Positions 7,734-16,877 of a stretch of 45,106 bases of DNA are shown here, in pieces. This DNA is from DAOTTX01 sp034437515. GTDB taxonomy: Bacteria > Chloroflexota > Anaerolineae > Aggregatilineales > Phototrophicaceae. Location: the NCBI GenBank assembly GCA_034437515.1, contig DAOTTX010000122.1, positions 1 through 45,106 on the forward strand. Reading direction: 5' to 3'. The position numbers were made by a program, and so were the translations under genes. A model generated the notes under the pieces. That model searched no databases and was not told the DNA's origin. It saw only the letters and a list, made by a program, of their open reading frames with translations. How positions within the stretch are numbered: position 1 is the first letter of the stretch; each line of letters starts with the position of its first letter.

Positions 7734-10700
7734 TTAATCCGCTAATTCTTCCAGAGAAAGCTCGATAATCACCGGGTTGAAATCGAAGTCCTCGACGAAC
7801 ACTTCGACCTGCCCATCATCAGGCGCGGTGAATTCGATCAGCAGACGATCCACCATGCCGATGTTGTTGCTGGCGATTACACTGCCGTTTTGCGTCACCG
7901 TGAGGAACGGGCTGTTCATCACGCCGTTCAACACACGTGCGCCGATGATCACTTCCTCGCCAGCGATAGCCTCAAACACCGCGATGCCTTCCGGCTGCTT
8001 ATCGCTCACACGCAGCGTCTGCGTGCCGTTATCCAACGACGGGATGGCGTTCTTAATCAGCAGCAGGATGTACTGCCCGGTGTCACCGGCGATGGCCGGG
8101 CGCACGGTCAGGGTATATTCACCCGTTTCCGGTAGCAGCAGTTGGTAGATTTCTGAGTCATAGCCGTCACCACCGTCATCGTCAAAGGCGATGACCGTAC
8201 CGTCCGGGCTGGTGATCTCCAGTTGGGTGTCGAGGCCGTCGCTGCCTTCTGCTTCTACAGTGATAACCTCGTTGACCTCGCCCTCAAAGATATACACATC
8301 AACACCCGTTTCACCGACGCTGCCGACCACCTCTTCGCCAAAGGCCAGCGGTGCCGGTTCGACCTGCGTGAGTGTGACGGTAAACGCTGCCGTTTGCGCG
8401 GGGTCGAACGAACTCACGGTGAGTAAGTAACTGTCCGCTTCCGGCAACGTGACCGGGCCAAGTGATGTGAGGCCGCCAAACGTCTCTTGAACCAGTTGAC
8501 CGTCACCCGTGTTCAACTGCATGTAAACTTCCGAACTATCGGCATCCAACGTCACGGAGATCAGATCACCCGATTGGGCTTCCAGTTCGTAGATAAAGAT
8601 CGTGTTTTCGTCGTCGGTTGTCCCGCTGGCGCTCTCATCGTAGGCGAGCGGCATGACCGCGACGGTTTCTAACTGTAGGGTGTAAGCACCGGTGCCGCCG
8701 TCACCGCCGGTGACGAAGCTGAAACTACCCGCTTCGATGGTGTAGGTGCCGTCAGCCGGAATGACATAGGGGCCAATCCGTGAGTTTAAACTACCGGCGC
8801 TATCGTCATCTTCGCTGAGGACGGTATCGTTGCCATCCAACAAGAACAGATAGGGGTCAAAGTTATCACTGATGAGCGTGATCGCCACCACGTCCCCGGC
8901 GCTGCCCTGGAATGTGTACTGATCGAACGGCGTATCCTCGGTGAGCTGCCCTTCGACCACATCACCGTAGGCCAGCACGCCGGTTTCCGGTGCGGTTTCC
9001 GGTTGCTCGACCACTTCATCGCTGACTGTCGCTAGCAGCGTGAACTCGCCGGAGCGCGGCGCGGTGCCTTCGATGTTGCCGAAGCTGGTAGCTACGATGG
9101 TATAGTCACCGTCAGCGGGGAGTGTGAAGCCCTCGATGAGCGCGTTCAGTCCTTCGCCGCTGTCGTCATCGGCGGCGATTTCGTTGCCGTCCGGGTCGAG
9201 CAGTTGCAGGTAGCTGTCAAACGTCGCCGTCAATGAGATTGTGACCACATCACCGGCTGCGCCCGTCAGCGTGTAGAGCTGTGCCGGGTCGGCCTCGGTC
9301 AGTTCACCCTCGACCGGCTCACCGAAGGTCAGGACATCCGCGTCGTCTCGCGGCGGTTCTGGGGTGACTTCCGGTGCTTCTGTCGGTTCTTCTGTGGCTT
9401 CTTCGGTCGCTCCCGGTTCCACGACGACGGCCTCGGCGCGTTCTAAGGTCAGCGCGAAGCTGCCAGCCTGCGGCACACCGAGCCGGGCGTTCTGGTAGCT
9501 ATCCACCACGATGGTGTAGTCCTCAGTGGTGGGGAGCGCGAAACTCTCAATACGGGCGTCGAAGTTCTCGCCGGTGTCATCGTCGAAGGTCAGTTCTTCA
9601 CCATCGGCGCTGCGTAGCACGAGGTAGCTGTCGAAGTCGGCATCCAGTGTGATGGTGACGTTTTCGCCGGCCTCACCGCTGAAGGTGTAGGCCGCATTGG
9701 GTGCGTCTTCGGTCAGGTCACCTTCGACCGTTTCACCGTAGTTGATCGTTCCGGCGTCGGTCACTGGCGCTTCAGGTGTGGCTTCTGGTTCCTCGGTCGC
9801 CTCTGGTTCCAGTACGACAGAGTCCGCCAGTTGCAGCGAGAGCGTGAACGTCCCCGCCGTCGGGTTGCTCAACCGGACGTTATCATAACTACTGGCGACG
9901 ATGGTGTATTCACCTGCCGTTGGCACAGCGAAGGACTGGATGGTCGAGTTCGTGGTGCCGGGGCCGTCATCGTTGAAGGCCAGTTGTTCCTCTTCCGCGT
10001 TGAGCAGGATCAGGAAGGTGTCGAGCGTCTCGCTGGTTATGTCAATGGTGACCACATCCCCCGCTTCGGCGTCGAACACGTAGGACTGCTCCGGCATGGC
10101 TTCCGTCAGTTCCCCGGTGATGGTGTCGCCGTAGTCCAGCACGTTGCCGGCAAGCGGCATATCATCGGGTTCTTCGGTCGGTTCCGGTTCCGTGACGACC
10201 GCGTCCGCACGGCTCAACGAGAGCGTGTAACTACCGCTACGAGGGGAGTCCAACTGGACGAAACCGTAGCTGGTGGCGATGATGGTGTAATCACCGGCGC
10301 TTTCGATTGCCAGCGCCTCGATGCGGGCGTCGGTCGCCTCACCGCTGTCGTCGTCAATGGCGATTTGCTCGCCCTCGGCATTCTCGACGATCAGATACGT
10401 ATCCAACGCGGATTCACCCATCATGTCGATGGTGACCACGTCACCCGCTTCGGCGCTGAAGGTGTATTCGTCGGTGGGTTCATCTTCGGTCAGGTCATCC
10501 TGTAAGCTGTCACCAATGGCGACGATGGTTACATCAGCCGGGGCTTCGGTTGTCGTCTCCGGTTCGGGTGTCGCTTCCGGTTCCGTGACGACTGCCGGGG
10601 CATCATCGCTGCTCAGGCTGAGTGTGAACGCCCCGGCACGCGGGTTATCAAGCCGGACGTTATCATAGCTACTGGCGACGATGATGTATTCGCCGTCTTC

Positions 10701-12494
10701 CGGTAGTTCGTAGTCCTCGATGAGGGAGTCACGCACATCGGCGCTAGCGTCGTCGTTGAATTCCAGCGTTTCGCCATCGGTATTTTGCAGCAGCAGATAG
10801 GCGTCAAAGCCTTCATCGCCGACCAGTTCAATCGTGACTACATCACCAGCGGAACCGCTGAAAGTATAGCTGCGTTCCGGCTGTGCTTCGGTGACTTCCC
10901 CTTCGACCGTCCCACCATAGCTGATGGTGTTCTCACCCTCGACCACTGCCGGGGCGGCGTCCTGCGAGCGCAGCGTGAGCGTATACGCGCCAGCGGCGGG
11001 TGTTTCTTCGACCACGTTGTCGTAGCTTTCCACCACGATGATATACGTCCCGGCGTTGGGCAGTTCATAGGCGTTGATGCGGGCGTTAGTGGCCTCGCCG
11101 CCGTCGTCGTCTGCCGTCAGCGGTTCACCGATAACATCGCGTAGGATCAAATAAGTGTCGAACGTCTCCGAGGTCGCGTCGATGGTGACCACATCCCCGG
11201 CGGCGGCCTCGAAACTGTACAGATTCAACGGTGTGCTGAGCGTCAGTTCGCCCTCGACTGCCTCACCATAAACGATGGTCTGGATCCCCGGCGCGGCGAA
11301 CTCGATTGGCTCCGATATCATACCGCTGAGCGCCAACGTGAACGGCCCGGTCGTGGAGACGTTCAGTTCACTCTCATCGGTGAACGCGCTGGCGACAATA
11401 GTGTAATCTCCAGCGGCGGGGATGGTCAGGTTATCAATCAGTGCGTCGGTCTCGGTGCCGCTGTCGTCATCGGCGTCGATCTCGCGCCCTTCTGAGTCGA
11501 GCAGGGCCAGCACTGGATCAAAGCTCTCGCTGGTCAGGCTGATGGTGACGATGTCGCCTTCGCCGGCGTTGAAGATAAAGGCACGTTCCGGCATGTCCTC
11601 GGTCAGTTCACCGTCAACGCTTTCACCGTAGGCCAGCATATCACCGGCCTCATCGGGGGTTTCTTCGGTGACTTCGGTATCATCTTCGACGACCGGCGGC
11701 GCGGGAGTGATCGCCAGCGTCAGCGCGTAAGCGCCAATGGTTTCGTCGGCGCTTTCCACGCGGATGAGATAATCACCTTCGTTGAAAATGACCAGATCGT
11801 TGATGTTAGCACTGCCGTCTTCGCCGGTGACGCTCACTTCGACGCGCCCATCGGCGGTATCTATAATGGAGAGCATCGGGTCAAAGACCGCGCTGTCCAC
11901 CGTCACGGTGACGAGGTCACGGGCGGCGACGCTGAAGCTGTATTCCTGCATTGGGTCGTCGGCGGTCAGGTCACCGGTGACTTCTTCACCGTCCGTGATC
12001 GGCTCGACCGCTGCTTGTGCCGGTTCGACCACTTCGGGGTCATCAGGTACGTTCTGGTCGATAGCGACCAGTAGTTCATAGTCACCGGTGCGGATTTCGC
12101 CGGCTTCTTCAAAGGCGAAGCTGCTCACGACCACATAATAGGTGCCATTGGTCGGGATCTCAAAATTGGCAAGGCGTGAATTACGTCCGTTGCCACCGTC
12201 ATCATCGAAGGCGATTTGTTCACCTTCGGCATCCAGCAGTACCAGATAGGTGTCGAACTCCTCCCCGGTGGGTGGGCTGAGGAGATTTATCGTGATGATG
12301 GTCGCGGCCTCGGCATCAAAGGTATAGACCTCACGCGGGGTTTCTTCGGTCAACACCCCGGTGACGAGCGTTTGATATTCGACCGGTATCGCATCAGTAG
12401 GTGGTGCTTCATCATCCTGTGCTAGCATCGGCACGGTGACCAACACTAATATCAGGGCGAACAATCCAAAAAGCATGAACCGACGTCTGTGCAT
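7734..12494 (-). CDS. Giant exported PPC-repeat protein
   Basis: A 1586-residue exported protein. ATG 12494 is chosen because GAAGGAAAG precedes it and a classical signal peptide follows at once (RRR, then a hydrophobic core, cut near MLA-Q). The rest is 12-13 tandem beta repeats of about 105-125 residues. Each runs YGE-V-GELTED-P, then Y-F-A-AGDVVTI, then a FD-YL-LLD strand, a DDDSG-type acidic turn, and G-YTIVA-S. This pattern fits the bacterial pre-peptidase C-terminal (PPC) fold, a beta sandwich often found on secreted proteins. Repeats 5-10 are joined by linkers rich in Thr, Glu and Pro. Repeats 11-13 are degenerate. No protease domain, LPXTG or transmembrane anchor is seen, so it is probably a surface or extracellular structural/adhesive protein. 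The DDD turns could bind calcium. Confidence 0.85.
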   Translation of the reverse strand: MHRRRFMLFGLFALILVLVTVPMLAQDDEAPPTDAIPVEYQTLVTGVLTEETPREVYTFDAEAATIITINLLSPPTGEEFDTYLVLLDAEGEQIAFDDDGGNGRNSRLANFEIPTNGTYYVVVSSFAFEEAGEIRTGDYELLVAIDQNVPDDPEVVEPAQAAVEPITDGEEVTGDLTADDPMQEYSFSVAARDLVTVTVDSAVFDPMLSIIDTADGRVEVSVTGEDGSANINDLVIFNEGDYLIRVESADETIGAYALTLAITPAPPVVEDDTEVTEETPDEAGDMLAYGESVDGELTEDMPERAFIFNAGEGDIVTISLTSESFDPVLALLDSEGREIDADDDSGTETDALIDNLTIPAAGDYTIVASAFTDESELNVSTTGPFTLALSGMISEPIEFAAPGIQTIVYGEAVEGELTLSTPLNLYSFEAAAGDVVTIDATSETFDTYLILRDVIGEPLTADDDGGEATNARINAYELPNAGTYIIVVESYDNVVEETPAAGAYTLTLRSQDAAPAVVEGENTISYGGTVEGEVTEAQPERSYTFSGSAGDVVTIELVGDEGFDAYLLLQNTDGETLEFNDDASADVRDSLIEDYELPEDGEYIIVASSYDNVRLDNPRAGAFTLSLSSDDAPAVVTEPEATPEPETTTEAPADVTIVAIGDSLQDDLTEDEPTDEYTFSAEAGDVVTIDMMGESALDTYLIVENAEGEQIAIDDDSGEATDARIEALAIESAGDYTIIATSYGFVQLDSPRSGSYTLSLSRADAVVTEPEPTEEPDDMPLAGNVLDYGDTITGELTEAMPEQSYVFDAEAGDVVTIDITSETLDTFLILLNAEEEQLAFNDDGPGTTNSTIQSFAVPTAGEYTIVASSYDNVRLSNPTAGTFTLSLQLADSVVLEPEATEEPEATPEAPVTDAGTINYGETVEGDLTEDAPNAAYTFSGEAGENVTITLDADFDSYLVLRSADGEELTFDDDTGENFDARIESFALPTTEDYTIVVDSYQNARLGVPQAGSFALTLERAEAVVVEPGATEEATEEPTEAPEVTPEPPRDDADVLTFGEPVEGELTEADPAQLYTLTGAAGDVVTISLTATFDSYLQLLDPDGNEIAADDDSGEGLNALIEGFTLPADGDYTIVATSFGNIEGTAPRSGEFTLLATVSDEVVEQPETAPETGVLAYGDVVEGQLTEDTPFDQYTFQGSAGDVVAITLISDNFDPYLFLLDGNDTVLSEDDDSAGSLNSRIGPYVIPADGTYTIEAGSFSFVTGGDGGTGAYTLQLETVAVMPLAYDESASGTTDDENTIFIYELEAQSGDLISVTLDADSSEVYMQLNTGDGQLVQETFGGLTSLGPVTLPEADSYLLTVSSFDPAQTAAFTVTLTQVEPAPLAFGEEVVGSVGETGVDVYIFEGEVNEVITVEAEGSDGLDTQLEITSPDGTVIAFDDDGGDGYDSEIYQLLLPETGEYTLTVRPAIAGDTGQYILLLIKNAIPSLDNGTQTLRVSDKQPEGIAVFEAIAGEEVIIGARVLNGVMNSPFLTVTQNGSVIASNNIGMVDRLLIEFTAPDDGQVEVFVEDFDFNPVIIELSLEELAD
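7960..12370 (-). repeat. Tandem array of 12-13 PPC-type coding repeats
   Basis: Internal repeats of the giant exported protein, each about 320-370 bp. The most alike are the units between about 8.9 and 11.3 kb, where AGDVVTI, DDD(S/D)G and GEYTIVASSYDNVR-like segments recur almost unchanged, which suggests recent unit duplication or gene conversion. The outer units are more diverged. Confidence 0.75.
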
Positions 12495-12590
12495 TTTTGC
12501 TTTCCTTCGGTTTTTATAGACAATGTATACGCCTATTCTAATGGTGGATGAGAAATTTTGCGAAGTTAATGATCGTTCTTTCATCTAACG

Positions 12591-12619
12591 TTGTCATCTG
12601 CGATATGTTAAGCTAAGAA
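12591..12619 (+). promoter_or_regulatory. Candidate promoter of the DUF6391 operon
   Basis: TTGTCA (12591-12596), 17 bp, then TAAGAA (12614-12619) on the + strand, 30 bp before the ATG at 12649. The -35 box is good and the -10 box mediocre. Position between two divergent genes supports it. Confidence 0.4.
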
Positions 12620-12648
12620 CATCTTGAGTGGATAGAGGATATGAGCCA

Positions 12649-13191
12649 ATGTTAGAAAAACTGGCAGACTGGGCACGCCCGGTTCTGGACTTTCCTTATA
12701 TAAGGCGCACCCGGCGCAATCATGGTTTGGAACACGCCACCGTGCATATTCTGGCCTCTCGCGTGAAGAAAACGCGCATGGCAGGCCGCAGCTCGGAAGG
12801 CGGCTTCGTCATTATCGGCAACCTGACCAAAGACCAGATCGAAAAGGCCGCCCACGACGCGCTACAACGGATGCGTGACGGCGAACACGACCTCGCGGTG
12901 CATCCCAACTGTGGCACCAATCTGGTGACGACCGGCGCATTGACCACCCTCACCGGCTGGGTGGGTCTGGGCGGCAGCAACAACCGCTTCGACCTTAACC
13001 GCATCTCATGGACGATGACGTTGATGATCTTCGCGGTACTCTTTTCTCAACCGTTGGGGATGAAGTTACAAAGGCATTTCACCACCGAAGGCGACCCCGG
13101 CGACCTGGAAATCATCAGCGTGAACGAGCGTCCGTCACGCTGGCCTTTCAAGGATTTAAAAGTACATTTCGTTTCCACCCGGCGAGGCTAA
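12649..13191 (+). CDS. DUF6391 family membrane protein
   Basis: A 180-residue protein. The HGLEHA motif at 25-30, the H-N-CGTN segment and two C-terminal hydrophobic stretches match, as I recall it, the DUF6391 family, which occurs in Chloroflexota and cyanobacteria and has no known function. The His/Glu-containing HxxEH pattern looks metal-binding but no activity is established. ATG 12649 follows AGAGGA (12634-12639) at 9 nt; an upstream GTG at 12628 is less likely. It is the first of three closely spaced + strand genes. Confidence 0.75.
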   Translation: MLEKLADWARPVLDFPYIRRTRRNHGLEHATVHILASRVKKTRMAGRSSEGGFVIIGNLTKDQIEKAAHDALQRMRDGEHDLAVHPNCGTNLVTTGALTTLTGWVGLGGSNNRFDLNRISWTMTLMIFAVLFSQPLGMKLQRHFTTEGDPGDLEIISVNERPSRWPFKDLKVHFVSTRRG

Positions 13192-13194
13192 CTC

Positions 13195-13413
13195 ATGGAG
13201 CAAAACATCACACCGGCGCGGCTGTTCGCCCGGCTTATTTTGATGATCGGGATGATCTCGTCCGGCTTTGCCGCAATCTTCGCGCTCAGCAGTTCACCCC
13301 GGACCGCGCTGTATATCTGCGGCGGCGGCTTGGTCGTCGCCGCGTTGGTGTTGCTGGTCGGCGGGTATCTGGTCGCAAGTCGTGGTGGTGCGGAAAGCGA
13401 TGGTGTTCAATGA
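13195..13413 (+). CDS. Small membrane protein with two helices
   Basis: A 72-residue protein with two hydrophobic helices (about 9-30 and 38-62) and a short glycine-containing tail. It begins 3 bp after the DUF6391 stop and its stop codon overlaps the ATG of the next gene (ATGA). This spacing and the clean two-helix layout support a real gene. Function unknown; a partner of the DUF6391 protein is a reasonable guess. Confidence 0.7.
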   Translation: MEQNITPARLFARLILMIGMISSGFAAIFALSSSPRTALYICGGGLVVAALVLLVGGYLVASRGGAESDGVQ

Positions 13414-14690
13414 AGCGGATTTCATTCGTCCTGTTCTTTTTATTAACGATGGCGCTCAGCAGCGCACAGGAAGAGACCACTCTCGTGACAGATGAGTATT
13501 ACACCTATCATCAGGCCAGCGGCAACCGCTATGTGAGCGGTACCGGCGGCTTCCCCGAAAATGTCGAACAGATCGACCTGCCGCTTGAAGGCGCTCCGCT
13601 GTGGGTCGTCGGCGCAGCGCCTGAGTCACCGGTGCCGACGTGGGGCGTGCTGCTGGAAGACGGCAGCGCACACGGGACCTTCGCACTCGAAGGCGAAGCG
13701 ATGAGCCTCTCCCCGCTGATGAGTGACTTCTTGCCCGCCGGGATGCCGCCCGTGCTCAAGGTGAACGAGATCGCCACCTTCATCGAGGAAGCACTGCCGG
13801 AAGATGCCTCCCCACTGACGCACCCGGTACGCGCCGGTGACGGCATCCTTTACATCGCGCAGAACGGGGACATCGTCGCCCAGAACAACGCCGGGGAAGA
13901 AACCGCCCGCCTCAGCGAGAACGCGCTACCGGACGCACGAATCGCGCTCAACGCAGACGGACAGGCGGCGGTTTACGTCGGCGCGACGGACGAGCGTTAC
14001 GTCCACGCCATCATGGGCGATGCGCTGGAAGCGGCGGGGATGATCGTGCTGGATACGACCGACCTCAGCGTGATGAGCCGCGTCGAACTCGAAGGCGATG
14101 CAGTCTTTGAGGGGCAGATGCCCCTCTGGGCGGATGTAGACGAGAACGGCACCGCCGACCTGGTCACGACCGCCAGCTTCAGCGGTGGCGGCGCGCAGAT
14201 CCGCGTTTATACCCGCGACGGTGCGCTATTGGCGAGTGGTCAACCCATCGGGCAGGGTGGACGCTGGCGGCATCAATTGGCGTGGGGACCGTTCGGCCCG
14301 AACGGCGAAAATGAATTGGTCGAGGTGCTGACGCCGCATATCGGCGGGGTGGTCGGCTTTTACCAGTACGACCGGGACGGTAACCTGCTGCTGGTCGCCC
14401 AGGAACCGGGCTACACCTCGCATGTGATCGAGTCGCGCAATCTGGATATGGCGATTGCCGGTGATTTCGACGGCGACGGGCAACCGGAAGTCGTCCTGCC
14501 GAACCAGGCACGTACTCGCATCGCTGGCCTTGCCCACACTGCCGATGGCATTCAAGCGGTGTGGACGTTGCCGCTGGATGGTGTGCTGGTCACCAACCTA
14601 TCGGCGGTGACGCTGCCGGATGATCGGCTGGCGTTGGCGGCAGGTGTCGAAACCGAGGACGGTTACATGTTGCGGGTGTGGCTGCCGTAG
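13410..14690 (+). CDS. Exported FG-GAP/VCBS-like propeller protein
   Basis: A 426-residue protein. ATG 13410 overlaps the preceding stop (ATGA) and opens a signal peptide (MKRISFVLFFLLTMALSSAQ). The mature part has weak beta-propeller repeats, with calcium-type loops DVDENGTAD and GDFDGDGQPE of the FG-GAP/VCBS kind in the second half. Such domains mediate extracellular binding; no enzyme motif is seen. The frame is open upstream into the preceding genes, but this is shadow sequence. It is translationally coupled to the small membrane gene and stops 2 bp before the convergent ion-channel gene. Confidence 0.75.
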   Translation: MKRISFVLFFLLTMALSSAQEETTLVTDEYYTYHQASGNRYVSGTGGFPENVEQIDLPLEGAPLWVVGAAPESPVPTWGVLLEDGSAHGTFALEGEAMSLSPLMSDFLPAGMPPVLKVNEIATFIEEALPEDASPLTHPVRAGDGILYIAQNGDIVAQNNAGEETARLSENALPDARIALNADGQAAVYVGATDERYVHAIMGDALEAAGMIVLDTTDLSVMSRVELEGDAVFEGQMPLWADVDENGTADLVTTASFSGGGAQIRVYTRDGALLASGQPIGQGGRWRHQLAWGPFGPNGENELVEVLTPHIGGVVGFYQYDRDGNLLLVAQEPGYTSHVIESRNLDMAIAGDFDGDGQPEVVLPNQARTRIAGLAHTADGIQAVWTLPLDGVLVTNLSAVTLPDDRLALAAGVETEDGYMLRVWLP

Positions 14691-14692
14691 GC

Positions 14693-15703
14693 TTACGCTT
14701 CGCCCTGCTTGATGGTGATCTCTTGCCACGTCCAGCCCGTACTCTGGATGAGGGCTTGCAGCTTTTCCCGCCGGTTGGTGAGCCGCTCATAATGAGATTG
14801 GATCACGTCATCATCGTATAGTGGAATATCTGCCTCACGCAATGGCGTAAAATCCGGTATCGGCGGCGCGGTATCGACATCGGCAACTTCGATTTCTTGC
14901 AGGCTATCCAGATAGTCAGTGATGGCCTGCTGCGCTTGTACGGAGGCGGGCGGCAGGTCGCTATCAACGGCGAAGATCGCCATCGTCAGTGTCTCGTCGA
15001 TCACTACTAACGCCCGTTCGATGGAACGTCCCTTCGACGGCCCATGAAAGCGATTGAGAATGGGTTGGTCTAGCTGCTGCTGCGCGAACTCGATCAGATC
15101 ATCCAGAATGGAATCAAGTGCGTGATCCAGCACGATATTTTCATCCGGCTGCCAATACTTGGTGATGATGTCTTGTGGTGATTTACCTAGATAGTGGATG
15201 TGTAGCGCCAGACGGCGGCGTAGTGCCTGCTTTTCGATCACCGAGACGATGAACGAGATGATAAACGTCAGCAAGAAGAACCCACTGATAGAACACAACA
15301 CGGTCACAATCTGCCAGACCTTACCGTTAGGGATGTAATCCCCTACACCCAGCGTAGAAATGCTGAAACCAGTGAAATACAGCTTCTCCGCAACGGTGGC
15401 TGGAACTTCGTCCTTACCGCGCAAGATCGATTCATCACTACTCAGGTAGATCAAAAACCAACCAAGATATAGCAGGGCAATCCACATCGTCAACAAACCG
15501 AGGATGAGCATCGAACTCGTCCAACTCAGGAACGCACGTTTGCCGGTGATTTTGTAGAGAAATATTAAAATCTTCTGGATACTGGCTTGTGTTATCCGTG
15601 CGAGCCGACCTTCGCTAGACTGGGCCACCGTCCGGAACAAATCAATCGCGAGGATGACCAGAATGACAATGCCAAGGGGAACAAGTAGAGGTGCTTCAAG
15701 CAT
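14693..15703 (-). CDS. Two-pore-helix potassium channel family protein
   Basis: A 336-residue ion channel. Hydrophobic segments lie at about 5-22, 63-87 and 127-155. Between the last two is a pore loop with the selectivity filter TLGVGD (117-122), a variant of the usual T-x-G-Y/F-G-D in which valine replaces the aromatic. The C-terminal 180 residues are cytosolic, helical and unlike RCK/TrkA domains, and may be the gating or interaction part. The filter valine could alter ion selectivity compared with typical K+ channels. Single gene, converging on the exported propeller gene. Confidence 0.8.
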   Translation of the reverse strand: MLEAPLLVPLGIVILVILAIDLFRTVAQSSEGRLARITQASIQKILIFLYKITGKRAFLSWTSSMLILGLLTMWIALLYLGWFLIYLSSDESILRGKDEVPATVAEKLYFTGFSISTLGVGDYIPNGKVWQIVTVLCSISGFFLLTFIISFIVSVIEKQALRRRLALHIHYLGKSPQDIITKYWQPDENIVLDHALDSILDDLIEFAQQQLDQPILNRFHGPSKGRSIERALVVIDETLTMAIFAVDSDLPPASVQAQQAITDYLDSLQEIEVADVDTAPPIPDFTPLREADIPLYDDDVIQSHYERLTNRREKLQALIQSTGWTWQEITIKQGEA

Positions 15704-15827
15704 AATTTAAGTCTTCGTCTATAGCATCAGAAAACCTGTGATGCAGTTGTGCATAAGGAGAACATAGGGGTTTTCGATGGAGGTTAAAAAGTATTGTTTC
15801 AAATGTATCACAAAAGTGGTTTGCGTG

Positions 15828-16721
15828 TTATATCCTATCGACGGCAGCGGGCATTTGCGCTTCGACCATGAACGTCCGTACCGCGTTTATAAAGCGTGTT
15901 TTGCACTCATACATCGGGAAGTGACCGCAACGGTCGAACTGTTTGAGTTTGCTGTGCGCGACGTGCTGCGCGACCAGATCGCCGTCCGTCGGCGGCACGG
16001 TGCCGTCTTCGGTGCCGAAGATGACCAGTGTCGGCGCGGTGATCTTCGACAGGTGGGGGCGTAAATCCATAGCGTGGATGGCTTGCCCGGCACGGTGGGC
16101 AGGGGTGGCGATGCCGGGCTGGACGGACATTTCCCGGTCAATTTGCCAGTCTGCTAACGGTAGCTGGCGCATATCGTAAAACCAGGGGCTAAAGTTCCAG
16201 CGGATAAACAAGGCTGACCGCATTAGCACCCGCCGCATGAACACCCATAACATCGGCAGGTGATAACCCAGGCGGATCATCGGGTAGACCAACCGCTCAA
16301 CACGCGGCTGCAACCGCCCGGAAACCACCCCGCTGACATCGACCAGCCGCGTCACGCGCTCCGGTGCGAGCACGGCGGCGATGTACAGGCTGATCTGCCC
16401 ACCCATCGAATGCCCCATCAACGTGAAGCGGTCGAGGTTGAGCACGTCAGCCAGCGCCAGCACCCGCCGGGCCTGTGCCGGGATGCTGTAATCGGCGTTG
16501 GTCGGCTTTTCGCTGCCGCCAAAGCCCAGCAGATCAATCGTGACGCAGTAGTAGTGATCCCTGAGCAAATCGACCGTCTGCGACCAGACACCGCTGTGCG
16601 AAAGCCAACCATGTACCAGGATGACCGCCGGGTTTGCCGCGCTGCCGGTCGTGGTGTAGCGGATATGCCCGCCCGCCACACTCAAGAAGCCCTCGTCTTT
16701 GCCTGTAATTACCGTTACCAC
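15828..16721 (-). CDS. Alpha/beta hydrolase
   Basis: A 297-residue alpha/beta-hydrolase-fold enzyme with a complete triad: nucleophile Ser105 in GHSMGG, Asp239 in GTEDG, and His267 in RCGHFPMYE. The oxyanion HGW lies at 37-39. A helical cap of about 70 residues with Trp/Tyr-rich sequence (residues 145-215) covers the active site. The branch includes esterases, haloalkane dehalogenase-like and C-C bond hydrolases, so the substrate is open. It stands alone, between the channel gene and the phosphofructokinase on the same strand. Confidence 0.85.
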   Translation of the reverse strand: MVTVITGKDEGFLSVAGGHIRYTTTGSAANPAVILVHGWLSHSGVWSQTVDLLRDHYYCVTIDLLGFGGSEKPTNADYSIPAQARRVLALADVLNLDRFTLMGHSMGGQISLYIAAVLAPERVTRLVDVSGVVSGRLQPRVERLVYPMIRLGYHLPMLWVFMRRVLMRSALFIRWNFSPWFYDMRQLPLADWQIDREMSVQPGIATPAHRAGQAIHAMDLRPHLSKITAPTLVIFGTEDGTVPPTDGDLVAQHVAHSKLKQFDRCGHFPMYECKTRFINAVRTFMVEAQMPAAVDRI

Positions 16722-16877
16722 GATGATCCGCCTCGTCTAAAAATTGTCGCGATATTACAAATTGTAAGGCAAATCATCGTCCTGAAACGTAATATTCGGT
16801 TTGATGATTGAAATATAGCCACCACGCACCGTCAAGGGTTTACCAATTGTTGCGCCCCCATGATGACAAAATCGGTG

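Noticed and set aside
9831..10505. A 224-codon open frame on + within the PPC-repeat gene
   Set aside because: Repetitive antisense shadow that repeats with the coding units; composition is not protein-like.
7960..12370. The PPC repeat array as a mobile or satellite DNA element
   Set aside because: The repeats keep one reading frame and protein-level conservation over the full length, so they are coding domains.
13008..13409. Upstream extension of the exported propeller gene
   Set aside because: It overlaps two real genes; the ATG at 13410 starts the signal peptide and overlaps the preceding stop.
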